The notes under the pieces were generated by a model that saw only the letters and a program-made list of their open reading frames with translations, was not told the DNA's origin and made no database searches. Positions 43,071-52,729 of a DNA stretch of 54,182 nt are shown here, piece after piece. Every line of letters starts with the position of its first letter. Position 1 is the stretch's first letter. A program made the position numbers and the translations under genes. This stretch comes from CAZYTO01 sp964650405 (GTDB lineage Bacteria > Acidobacteriota > Thermoanaerobaculia > Gp7-AA8), in assembly GCA_964650405.1 (NCBI GenBank), contig CAZYTO010000006.1, positions 1-54,182 on the forward strand. Reading direction: 5' to 3'.

Positions 43071-43736
43071 CTATGGAGTTGCGTCTTCGGCGCTCTTCAG
43101 CCAGTACGAGAGCGACTCCAGATTGATGCGCAGGTCGACGCTTTTCAGCTTGATTCCGCTCCGCGTGCGGAGCTGCACCGGGGCGAAGTTGAGGATGGCG
43201 GAGACGTTGGCTGCGGTGAGGGCGTCGTAGACGGCCTGGGCGCTGGGGGCGGGGACGGCCACGATGCCGATCTCGATGTTGTGCTCGGCCACGATGGCGC
43301 CGAGGCACTCCCAGGGCAGGACGGGCGTTCCGCTGCGCGAGGTGTGGCCGATCTTGTCCGGGGCCACGTCGAGCAGGGCGATGACCCGGAAGCCGTTCTG
43401 GTTGAAGCCGGCGTAGTCGGCCAGGGCCATGCCCAGGTTGCCGGCGCCGATGATGACGACGTTGCGCACGCGGTCGATGCCCAGCGTGCGCACCAGGTGC
43501 TCCTTCAGCTTCGTGACGTTGTAGCCGACGCCCCTCGTGCCGAACTCGCCGAAGCAGGCCAGATCCTTCCGGATCTGGGCGGAGTTGAGGTGGAACTCCT
43601 TGGCCAGCTCATGGGAGCTGACGGTCTGCTGATTCAGGGACTCGAGGTAGGTGAGGCAGCGGAGATACACCGACAGCCGGCCGGTGGTCAGCTCCGAGAC
43701 TCCCTCTTTGTCGTTGTTGTTCCGGGCTTGGGACAT
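43071..43736 (-). CDS. rex: Redox-sensing transcriptional repressor Rex
   Basis: Protein of 221 aa. The N-terminal winged helix has SAQIRKDLACFGEFGTRGVGY, the Rex recognition helix and wing. The Rossmann domain has VIIGAGNLGMALADY for NAD(H), with FDxxP-like ALLDVAPDKIG after it, and the C-terminal helix INLESLSYWL swaps in the dimer. Rex binds operators when NADH/NAD+ is low and releases them when NADH rises. It is the last gene of the nuo operon, four bases after nuoN. A matching operator lies upstream of nuoG, implying feedback on complex I and on itself. Confidence 0.95.
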   Translation of the reverse strand: MSQARNNNDKEGVSELTTGRLSVYLRCLTYLESLNQQTVSSHELAKEFHLNSAQIRKDLACFGEFGTRGVGYNVTKLKEHLVRTLGIDRVRNVVIIGAGNLGMALADYAGFNQNGFRVIALLDVAPDKIGHTSRSGTPVLPWECLGAIVAEHNIEIGIVAVPAPSAQAVYDALTAANVSAILNFAPVQLRTRSGIKLKSVDLRINLESLSYWLKSAEDATP

Positions 43737-43740
43737 GGGC

Positions 43741-45216
43741 TCAGGGGAGAAACAGGTGACGCGCCGCGTCTCCGGCGCGCAGGAAGAGCGGGGTGGGGAA
43801 GAGACCGATGGCCAGGATGCCGATGACGGAGATGGCCAGCGCGCCGGTTGCGAAGACGCCGCCGTCCGCCGGCACTTCCATCCCCTCCGCCGGCTCCTTC
43901 ATGTAGAGGAAGTAGACGACGCGCAGGTAGTAGTAGACGGAGACGATCGAGGCCAGGATGCCGACCAGGGCCAGGGTGGTGTGGCCCGACTCGACGGCCG
44001 TCTTGAAGATGTAGAGCTTCGAGATGAAGCCGGCCGTGGGCGGGAGGCCGGAGAGGCTGAACATGCACACGGCCAGGGCCAGGCCGAAGAAGGGACGGCG
44101 GAAGCCGAGGCCTGCCACGTCGTCGAGCGTCTGGGGGTCGTTCTGGCTCTTCACCAGCATGGAGACGACGCCGAACGCGCCGATGTTCATGAGGGCGTAA
44201 GTGATGGTGTACACGGCCACGGCGGCAAGGGAGTCGTCGCGGACGCTTACCATGGCCAGGAGCATGTAGCCGATGTGGGCGATGCCGGAGTAGGCCAGCA
44301 TGCGCTTGAGGTCGCGCTGGACGATGGCCACGGCATTGCCGACGAGCATCGAAAGGATCGACAGCGTGGCGATGACCTTGTTCCAGTTGGCCAGGTGGAA
44401 GACCGGCGTCATGGCATAGAAGAGCCGGGCCAGGGCGATGAGGGTGGCAGCCTTCGGTGCCACGGACAGCCAGCCCGCGACCGGCGACGGCGCCCCCTGG
44501 TAGACGTCGGGCGCCCAGGGGTGGAACGGCGCGGCGGCGAGCTTGAAGCCGAAGCCGGCCATGAGCAGCACGAAGGCGATGGTCAGCAGCGGATTCTTCG
44601 GATCGGCGCTGGCGAACCAGCGGGCCATCTCGTGGACGTTCGTCGACTGTGTGGCTCCGTAGAACAGGGCCGTGCCGTAGAGGATGAAGCCGGTGGCGAA
44701 GGCTCCCATGAGGAAGTACTTCACGCTCGCTTCATTGGCCACGGACAGGCGCCGGTGGTAGCCGATGAGGACGAAGATGCAGATGGAGAGCGTCTCCAGG
44801 CCGAGGATGACGACGAGGAGGTCGAGGCCCTTGCCCATCATCATCATGCCCACGGTGCCCCACATGAGGAGGGCGTAGAACTCGCCGCCCTGAATGCCTT
44901 CGCGGTCGAGGTACTCGCGCGCGAAGAGCGTGGCCAGGATGGCCGCCAGCAGGAAGGTGATGTCGAAGAGGTGGGTGATGGGACTGATCTCGTACGTGCC
45001 GCCGAAGTACGTCCCGTACCCGGCGTATGTCGACGACGCGATGCGCTCCGACCAGACGGCGGCAATGAAAACGATGAGGGCCAGCGGCGCCGTGGAGGCG
45101 CGCAGTTTCGGCAGGTAGGCGTCCCAGAGGATGAGGAGCATGCCGCCCGCGGAGAGGACGATCTCCGGCAGGATGGCCAGGTACCAGTGCAGCCCGAGTT
45201 GCGGTTGCAGGTTCAT
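43741..45216 (-). CDS. nuoN: NADH-quinone oxidoreductase subunit N
   Basis: Antiporter-like membrane subunit of complex I, 491 aa, with about 14 predicted helices. The key segments are GLETLSICIFVLIGYHRR (Glu of TM5), GFGFKLAAAPFHPWAPDVYQGAPSPVAGWLSVAPK (quoted as the TM7 Lys region, split by eye) and MLAYSGIAHIGYML. ATG 45216 overlaps the nuoM stop as ATGA. It would take part in proton translocation in the cytoplasmic membrane. Confidence 0.95.
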   Translation of the reverse strand: MNLQPQLGLHWYLAILPEIVLSAGGMLLILWDAYLPKLRASTAPLALIVFIAAVWSERIASSTYAGYGTYFGGTYEISPITHLFDITFLLAAILATLFAREYLDREGIQGGEFYALLMWGTVGMMMMGKGLDLLVVILGLETLSICIFVLIGYHRRLSVANEASVKYFLMGAFATGFILYGTALFYGATQSTNVHEMARWFASADPKNPLLTIAFVLLMAGFGFKLAAAPFHPWAPDVYQGAPSPVAGWLSVAPKAATLIALARLFYAMTPVFHLANWNKVIATLSILSMLVGNAVAIVQRDLKRMLAYSGIAHIGYMLLAMVSVRDDSLAAVAVYTITYALMNIGAFGVVSMLVKSQNDPQTLDDVAGLGFRRPFFGLALAVCMFSLSGLPPTAGFISKLYIFKTAVESGHTTLALVGILASIVSVYYYLRVVYFLYMKEPAEGMEVPADGGVFATGALAISVIGILAIGLFPTPLFLRAGDAARHLFLP

Positions 45217-46837
45217 CGAGTCACCTCGGACGGCCGGGCGGTTTGTGGCGAGCGGCGAGCGGGAGAGGACGCGGCGGGGTCCGGCAAGCTTGCGGTTCTC
45301 ACCCGCTCGCCGCTCGCCGTTCTCCGCTCGCCCGCGACATACGCCCCGCCGGTCTCATCGGGCTTCGCGATCTTCAGGATCTGCTCGACGCTCGGGGTCA
45401 TCTTGCGCAGGAATGTGTTGGGATGGACGCCGATCCAGACGATGAAGATGAAGAGGGCGCCCACGGCGGCGAGCTCATTCCAGGCGATGTCGGGGATGGA
45501 CTTGTTCTCTTCGTTCGTGATGGGACCGTAGAAGACCTTCTGCACGAGCCAGAGGAGGTAGATCGCGGCCAGGATCACGCCGGAGGCGGCGGCGATGGCC
45601 CAGGCCGGGTGGGTCCGGAACGAGCCGGCCAGGATGAGGAACTCGCCCACGAAGCCGTTGAGGCCGGGCAATCCGACGGACGACAGCATGGCGAAGACGA
45701 AGCAGACGGCGTAGACCGGGATGGTCCCGGCGAAGCCGCCGTCGTCCGCCCGGAGGCGGGTGTGCGCGCCCGCGTTAAACGGGCCGACGAGGAGGAAGAG
45801 GGCGCCCGTGGAGAGGCCGTGGTTGACCATCTGCAGGATCGAGCCCTCGATCGAGGTCTGGTTCAGGGCGAAGATGCCCAGCACACAGAACCCGAGGTGC
45901 GAGACCGACGAGTAGGCGACCAGCTTCTTCATGTCGGGCTGCACCCAGGCCACGAGCGCGCCGTAGATGATGCCGATGACCGAGAGGACGATCATCAGCT
46001 TCGCGTACCTGGCCGTGGCCTGGGGGAACATCGGCAGGACGAAGCGGAGGAAGCCGTACGTCCCCATCTTGAGCATGACCCCGGCCAGGATGATGGAGCC
46101 GCCCGTCGGGGCTTCGACGTGCGCGTCCGGGAGCCAGGTGTGGAGGGGGAAGAGCGGCACCTTGATGGCGAAGGCCAGGGCGAAGGCGAAGAAGAGCAGG
46201 GCCTGGGTGTGCGCCGGGATGCCCAGGGCGTAGAGGTCGGTGATGGCGAAGCTGATCCGGCCGTTCTGGTGCATGGCCAGGAAGACGACGTAGATGATGC
46301 CGAGGAGCATGAGCAGGGAGCCGGCGATGGTGAAGATGAAGAACTTCACCGCCGCGTAGATGCGGTTCTTGCCGCCCCACACCCCGATGATCAGGTACAT
46401 GGGCAGGAGCATCAGCTCGAAGAAGACGTAGAAGAGCAGGATGTCCAGGGACAGGAACGCGCCGATCATCGCCGCCTCGAGAACGAGCATGGCGACGACG
46501 TACTCCTTGGGATGCTTCGTGATCCCGTTCCACGACGAGAGGAGCACGACCGGAGCGAGCAGCGTGGTGAGGAGGACGAGCCAGAGCGAGATGCCGTCGA
46601 CGCCGAGGGCGTAGTGGATGCCCCACTGCCAGATCCACTCCTTCTGCTCGGCGAGCTGGAATCCGGCCACGCCCTCCTGGAAGCGCTGCAGGATGGTCAG
46701 CGAAAGAAGGAACGTGGCCACGGACGCGAGAAGGCCGATGACCTTGACCACGCCGGCATTGCCGCGGGGCACGAGGAGGCAGAGCAGGGCGGCGGCGATG
46801 GGCAGCCAGAGGATGACGGAGAGAATCGGCCAATGCG

Positions 46838-46841
<4 letters not shown>
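45213..46841 (-). CDS. nuoM: NADH-quinone oxidoreductase subunit M with repeat-derived C-terminal tail
   Basis: Antiporter-like proton-pumping subunit of 542 aa. FFELMLLPMYLIIGVWGG carries the TM5 Glu, and AFAIKVPLFPLHTWLPDAHV the TM7 Lys. The conserved protein ends near IAKPDETGGAYVAG. The last 40 residues (GERRTASGERVRTASLPD then PAASSPARRSPQTARPSEV) are encoded by a GGCGAGC-type inverted repeat and are not part of the family. Start and stop overlap nuoL and nuoN as ATGA. Confidence 0.95.
45247..45335. repeat. GGCGAGC tandem-word hairpin inside the 3' end of nuoM
   Basis: The left arm is tandem GGCGAGC (45247-45262). The right arm is its complement, CCGCTCGCCGCTCGCC (about 45303-45318), followed by further CGCTCGCC copies. 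It lies in frame and encodes the nuoM tail. The same word builds the repeat inside nuoJ. Confidence 0.75.
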
Positions 46842-48739
<1,898 letters not shown>

Positions 48740-48753
48740 GCAGCAGGAGAGGC

Positions 48754-48810
48754 GAGTGATTAGTGGTTAGTGGTCAGGGAGCTCTCCTAACCACGAACCA
48801 CTAACCACTT
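48754..48810. repeat. Tandem-word hairpin between nuoK and nuoL
   Basis: The left arm is tandem AGTGATT/AGTGGTT/AGTGGTC (period 7). The right arm, CCTAACCACGAACCACTAAC, is the complement. It lies in the only sizeable gap between nuoK and nuoL. No T run follows on the minus strand, so processing or stability is more likely than termination. Confidence 0.75.
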
Positions 48811-48826
48811 CGTCCCTCTTTTCTCC

Positions 48827-49129
48827 TCACCAATGCATCAGATTCGCTTCGTCGACGTCGATCGTCCCGCGGTGATGGAAGAGCGAGATGAAGATGGCTA
48901 GGCCGACGGCGGCTTCGGCGGCGGCCATGGCCATGACGAAGAAGACGAAGATGGATCCGTGGAGCTGATCAAACTGCCGGAGCTACGGGAGGAACGTCAG
49001 GTTCACAGTGTTCACCATTAAATCGATGCGAATGAAGATGCTAATGCCGTTCCGGCGGGTCAGCACGCCGCAGACGCCGAGCGTGAAGAGGATGGCACTG
49101 AGAATGAGGAACCAGTGCGTCGGAATCAT
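48827..49129 (-). pseudogene. nuoK: NADH-quinone oxidoreductase subunit K with in-frame amber stop
   Basis: The 101-codon frame runs from ATG 49129 (ATGA overlap with the nuoJ stop) to TGA 48827, the normal NuoK length. It begins MIPTHWFLILSAILFTLGV and later reads RQFDQLHGSIFVFFVMAMAA and EAAVGLAIFISLFHHRGTID, all NuoK-like. Codon 49 is TAG (48985-48983), interrupting NLTFLP*LRQFDQ. The TM2 Glu36 of the family is Asp (FIRIDLMVN), while the TM3 Glu (AAAEAAVG) is kept. Codons 28-43 use ATT, TTA, ACT and GAT, unlike this genome's usual GC-rich choice. Either a real lesion or a local consensus error; complex I normally needs NuoK. Confidence 0.85.
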
Positions 49130-49707
49130 GGCACCTCCGGGCGGGCGGGAAGGGGCGAGCGGCGAGTGGGATCGGAATCGGGAGCGGCGGCGATGTTCGC
49201 CGCTCGCCGCTCGCCGCTTCCCGTTCGCCCGCTCAGAAGCAATGCTCCCACGATCGCGGCCAGCAGCAGGATCGAAACGGCCTCGAACGGGAAGATGTAG
49301 GCCTCGAAGAGCGAGACGCCGATGGCCCGCGCGTCGGCATGGAACGGCGTGTTCGGCAACTGCAGCACGGCGTACTTGCCGAGGTAGTAGATCAGGCCCA
49401 CGCCGAAGGCCACCGGGCCGGTGTAGCCGAGGAATTGCTGGATGGGGCGGGTGGCCGGCTCGTGCTGGTGCTGCAGGTTGAGCAGCATGATCACGAAGAG
49501 GAACAGCACCATGATCGCGCCGGCGTAGACGATGACCTGCAGGGCCGCCAGGAACGGCGCGTCCAAGAGGACGTACATCACCGCCAGCGAGAAGAAGCTC
49601 GCCACGAGCGACAGCGCTCCCACCACCGGGTTCCGGTGCAGGACGACCACCGCCGCGAAGATCACGGCCACGGCGGCGAAGAAGAAGAAGATGGAGTATT
49701 CGATCAT
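49126..49707 (-). CDS. nuoJ: NADH-quinone oxidoreductase subunit J with repeat-derived tail
   Basis: Membrane subunit of 193 aa. The family pattern is clear: IFFFFAAVAVIFAAVVVLHRNPVVGALSLV (in two helices), then VYAGAIMVLFLFVIMLLNLQ with the pi-bulge TM3 region, and FPFEAVSILLLAAIVGALLL. The family would end near LLSGR. The last 28 residues (GSGERRAANIAAAPDSDP then TRRSPLPARPEVP) come from an inverted repeat and resemble the NuoM tail. Its stop overlaps the nuoK start (ATGA). Confidence 0.93.
   Translation of the reverse strand: MIEYSIFFFFAAVAVIFAAVVVLHRNPVVGALSLVASFFSLAVMYVLLDAPFLAALQVIVYAGAIMVLFLFVIMLLNLQHQHEPATRPIQQFLGYTGPVAFGVGLIYYLGKYAVLQLPNTPFHADARAIGVSLFEAYIFPFEAVSILLLAAIVGALLLSGRTGSGERRAANIAAAPDSDPTRRSPLPARPEVP
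49145..49231. repeat. GGCGAGC tandem-word hairpin inside the 3' end of nuoJ
   Basis: The left arm AGGGGCGAGCGGCGAGTGGG (49151-49170) and the right arm built of CGCTCGC/CGTTCGC copies (49199-49231) are near complements. The element is in frame with nuoJ and encodes its last residues. Confidence 0.75.
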
Positions 49708-49709
49708 GA

Positions 49710-49793
49710 CGGTTGCGGGGTTACGAGATTACGGGGTTGCGGGGCCGGCACGGAGTGCTGGGTACCTCGTAACCCCGTAACCCCGCGACCCGG
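49710..49793. repeat. Tandem-word hairpin between nuoH and nuoJ
   Basis: The left arm repeats ACGGGGTT/ACGAGATT/GCGGGGCC (period 8). The right arm CTCGTAACCCCGTAACCCCG (from 49766) is the complement. It fills the 87-bp gap where nuoI stands in many other nuo operons. Confidence 0.75.
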
Positions 49794-49794
49794 T

Positions 49795-50898
49795 TCATAT
49801 CCACCCCTTCGCCATGAACAGGGCCACGATGACGATGTTGATCACGGCCATGGGCAGGAACACCTTCCAGCCCAGCCGCATCAGCAGGTCGTACTTGAGC
49901 CGGGGAATCGTCCAGCGTACCCAGACGAAGACGAAGAGACAGATGCAGACCTTGATGGTGAAGAAGATCATCGTCAGCAGCGACGACCACCACGTTCCCG
50001 GCTCCTGCCACCAGGGGATGTCCCAGCCGCCGAAGAAGAGCGTGACGGTCAGGGCGGAGATGGCCGCCATGGACATGTACTCGGACATGAAGAAGAGGGC
50101 GAACTTCATGGACGAGTATTCGGTGTGGTACCCGGCCACGAGCTCGGCCTCCGCTTCGGCGAAGTCGAACGGGAGGCGGTTGGTCTCGGCGAAGGCCGAG
50201 ACGATGAAGACGATCATCGACAGCCACATGGCCGGCGACAGGCAGTTCCAGGCTGGAAGCTTCAGGATGCCGAAGAGGACGAAGGTGCCGCGCTGCGCGG
50301 CCACGACGTCCGTGAGCCGCAGCGATCCCGCCACCATCAGGGCCGAGACGGCCGAGAGGGTGAGGGCCAGCTCGTACGAGATCATCTGCGCCGAGGCCCG
50401 GATTCCGCCGAAGAGCGAGAACTTGTTGGCCGACGACCAGCCGGCCGTGGCCAGGCCGTACACGCCGAGAGAGGCCAGTGCGAAGATGACCAGGATCCCG
50501 ACGTTGGCGTCGGTGACCACCGGGTTGAAGATGCGCGGGACGTCGGCGAACCAGGTCAGGCCGAAGCGGTGGACGTTGTAGAGGAGGAACGGCTCGCCCC
50601 AGGGAATGACGGCGATGGTGGTCAGGGCCGGAAGGAGTCCGAACATCGGCGCGAGGGTGTAGAGCCATTTGTTGGCCTGCGCCGGGATGACGTCTTCCTT
50701 GAGGATGAACTTGAGGGCGTCGGCGAAGGACTGGAGGAGCCCGAATGGACCGACGCGGTTCGGGCCGGGGCGGTCCTGGATCAGAGCGCTGCCGCGCCGT
50801 TCCACCCAGACCATGATCGGCGTGACGTTCAGCAGAACGCCGATGACGATCAGCATCTTGAGAACGGTCCAGGTGACTTCGACGGTGTCGATGCCCAT
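49795..50898 (-). CDS. nuoH: NADH-quinone oxidoreductase subunit H
   Basis: Membrane subunit of 367 aa that forms the quinone channel with the peripheral arm. RRGSALIQDRPGPNRVGPFG and FADALKFILKEDVIP are hallmark segments, as is ETNRLPFDFAEAEAELVAGY with the acidic E-channel entrance. It starts at ATG 50898, four bases after the nuoG stop. Full length for the family. Confidence 0.97.
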   Translation of the reverse strand: MGIDTVEVTWTVLKMLIVIGVLLNVTPIMVWVERRGSALIQDRPGPNRVGPFGLLQSFADALKFILKEDVIPAQANKWLYTLAPMFGLLPALTTIAVIPWGEPFLLYNVHRFGLTWFADVPRIFNPVVTDANVGILVIFALASLGVYGLATAGWSSANKFSLFGGIRASAQMISYELALTLSAVSALMVAGSLRLTDVVAAQRGTFVLFGILKLPAWNCLSPAMWLSMIVFIVSAFAETNRLPFDFAEAEAELVAGYHTEYSSMKFALFFMSEYMSMAAISALTVTLFFGGWDIPWWQEPGTWWSSLLTMIFFTIKVCICLFVFVWVRWTIPRLKYDLLMRLGWKVFLPMAVINIVIVALFMAKGWI

Positions 50899-50902
50899 CG
50901 TC

Positions 50903-52411
50903 TCAGGCCTCGGTCGCCTGCGCGCTCACGGCTGCGGTGGTGGAAGCGGGCACGTACGCCGTTTCGGGGAAGAGCCGGGCGCTGATGCGGCGGAGGATCT
51001 CCTCGTCCGGCACGGCCTGGCCCTTCGGAGGGAAGGCCTGCTCGATCCGTTGCTCGCGTCCCTGCAGGTTCGTCCACGTGCCGTTCTTTTCGGCATGGGT
51101 GGCCCCGGGCAGGACGACGTCGGCGACCTCGCAGAGGGGATGGGTGGCATCCCAGGCGATGACGACGAGGAACTTCGCCTTGCGGAGGTCTGCCACGACG
51201 GCAGGGTCCTTGGCCTTGTCGCTGAATGAGGCGTCGAGGACGAAACAGACGTCGGCGCCGGACATGTCGGCATTGAGCTCCTGCAGCTCGCCCTGGCCGA
51301 GGGCGGCGGCGACGCCGCGGGAATTCGGGGCGGCCTGCGTGCCGAGGAGCCATTCGAACTTCGACTTCATGCGGATGGGCCCGATGGCGTCGACGGCCAG
51401 CGTGGCCTTCGCGCCGAGGTGGTCGACGAGCGACTTGGCCAGGGCGGCTTCCTCGTTGGTCATGTTCGCGGACGCGACGACGCGGACGTCGCCTGCCTTC
51501 GCCGCGGCGCCGGCGATGGCATCCATGGCCTCGCCCCAGGTCGAGATGCCGAGGTACTCATCTTCGTTGCGCACCTTGGGGACGACCACCCGGTCCGTCT
51601 CGTACGCCTCGTAGGAGAAGCGGCCGTAGTCGCAGAGCCAGTGATCGTTGACGTCGGGATTGACGCGGGGGCGGTAGCGGAAGATCTGCCCGTTCCGGTG
51701 GCCGATGAAGAGGTTGCAGCCGACGTCGCAGCCGGGGCAAACGGATTCGGCGGAGTCGAGGTTCCAGACGCGCGACTCGAAGCGGAACTCGCGGGTGGTC
51801 AGGGCACCGGTGGGACAGAGGTCGGTCACGTTGGCCGACATCCAGTTGTCGAGCGGCATGTCGGGATAGACGCCGACTTCCGTCGAGGCGCCCCGCTTGA
51901 AGAAGGCCAGCTCGTTGGTGTTTGTCACTTCGGCCGTGAAGCGGATGCACCGCGTGCAGTGGATGCAGCGGTTCATGTTCTGCACGACGTGCGGCCCGAT
52001 GGGCGTGCGGTCCATGCCCGGGTAGGTGCGCTTGAACTCGCCGTACCGCGAGGTGACGGAGCCGTAGTTGAAGGAGTAGTCCTGGAGCGGGCACTCGCCG
52101 GCCTTGTCGCAGATGGGGCAGTCGAGGGGATGGTTGATGAGCAGGAACTCCATCTGCCCCTTGCGCGCCTTCTCGACTTTCTCGTTGTGAACGTTGATCT
52201 TCATCCCGTCGCGGACGGGAGTGGCGCACCCGGCCTGCAGCTTGGGCATGCCCTCGATCTCCACGAGGCACATGCGGCACTGGCCGACGACGGTGAGCGA
52301 CGGGTGGTAGCAGAAGTGGGGAACGTGAACGTCGGCAGCCTTGGCCGCCTCGATGCAGTTGATCCCGTCCTGCACTTCGACTTCGATTCCGTCGATGGTA
52401 AGTTTCGCCAT
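50903..52411 (-). CDS. nuoG: NADH-quinone oxidoreductase subunit G (Fe-S subunit)
   Basis: Peripheral-arm electron-transfer subunit of 502 aa. Ligands are visible for the N-terminal [2Fe-2S] (Cys34, 45, 48, 62), the His-Cys3 [4Fe-4S] (His94, Cys98, 101, 107), the next [4Fe-4S] (Cys149, 152, 155, 199) and an N7-type set (Cys225, 228, 232, 260). The C-terminal molybdopterin-like domain is short, so the protein is much smaller than enteric NuoG. ATG 52411 begins the [2Fe-2S] domain (MAKLTIDGIEVEV); no clear Shine-Dalgarno precedes it. First gene of the operon, with promoter and Rex operator upstream. nuoA-F and nuoI are not in the window. Confidence 0.96.
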   Translation of the reverse strand: MAKLTIDGIEVEVQDGINCIEAAKAADVHVPHFCYHPSLTVVGQCRMCLVEIEGMPKLQAGCATPVRDGMKINVHNEKVEKARKGQMEFLLINHPLDCPICDKAGECPLQDYSFNYGSVTSRYGEFKRTYPGMDRTPIGPHVVQNMNRCIHCTRCIRFTAEVTNTNELAFFKRGASTEVGVYPDMPLDNWMSANVTDLCPTGALTTREFRFESRVWNLDSAESVCPGCDVGCNLFIGHRNGQIFRYRPRVNPDVNDHWLCDYGRFSYEAYETDRVVVPKVRNEDEYLGISTWGEAMDAIAGAAAKAGDVRVVASANMTNEEAALAKSLVDHLGAKATLAVDAIGPIRMKSKFEWLLGTQAAPNSRGVAAALGQGELQELNADMSGADVCFVLDASFSDKAKDPAVVADLRKAKFLVVIAWDATHPLCEVADVVLPGATHAEKNGTWTNLQGREQRIEQAFPPKGQAVPDEEILRRISARLFPETAYVPASTTAAVSAQATEA

Positions 52412-52490
52412 AGGTTGCTTTTGGATGCGATTGAGCGCCCGGTGCGCGGGTCGTCCGGGAGAGCTGAAGGGTGTCACGGACGCCGGCGTT

Positions 52491-52508
52491 CCGTGAAAGA
52501 TTTCACAA
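52491..52508 (-). promoter_or_regulatory. Rex-type operator upstream of nuoG
   Basis: The minus strand reads TTGTGAAATCTTTCACGG. The Rex consensus from established work is TTGTGAA-N4-TTCACAA; one half-site is perfect and the other differs at two outer bases. It lies just downstream of the predicted start point, 80 bases before ATG 52411, where bound Rex would block transcription. rex is the last gene of the same operon. Confidence 0.8.
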
Positions 52509-52516
52509 CCGCGCGG

Positions 52517-52545
52517 AGAATACTCACGGGGGGACTGCACGTCAA
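52517..52545 (-). promoter_or_regulatory. Sigma-70-like promoter of the nuoG operon
   Basis: On the minus strand -35 TTGACG (52545-52540) and -10 TATTCT (52522-52517) are exactly 17 bp apart. Transcription would start near 52510, at the edge of the Rex operator (52508-52491). Confidence 0.7.
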
Positions 52546-52555
52546 CGGCAGAACA

Positions 52556-52724
52556 GTGCCGAGTGGTGAGTGCCGAGTGCCGAGCACCTTGTCGAGTGCT
52601 AAGTGCCGAGTGCCGAGTGCCGAGCTAAGTGCCGAGTGCTGAGTGCTGAAGGCATGAGGCAAGTGAAGTCACTCATGCCTCCTGCCCCTCGGCACTCAGC
52701 ACTCAGCACTTCTGCTCGGCACTT
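52556..52724. repeat. Tandem-word inverted repeat between nuoG promoter and MFS gene
   Basis: The left part holds many copies of GAGTGCC/GAGTGCT (period 7) from 52561 to 52649. An inner stem AGGCATGAG/CTCATGCCT follows (52649-52680). The right part GGCACTCAGCACTCAGCACT (52691-52710) complements the left words. It is the largest member of this hairpin class in the window and abuts the GTG start of the transporter. Confidence 0.75.
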
Positions 52725-52729
52725 ATACT

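Noticed and set aside
43651..45531. Very long plus-strand frame opposite nuoN/nuoM, and similar ones opposite nuoL, nuoH and nuoG
   Set aside because: The opposite strand encodes conserved complex I subunits; these translations are charged, repetitive and without domains.
48827..49129. Amber recoding (for example pyrrolysine or suppressor tRNA) in nuoK
   Set aside because: All other genes here use TAG only as a stop or not at all, no suitable tRNA is visible, and the odd local codons favour a lesion or sequence error.
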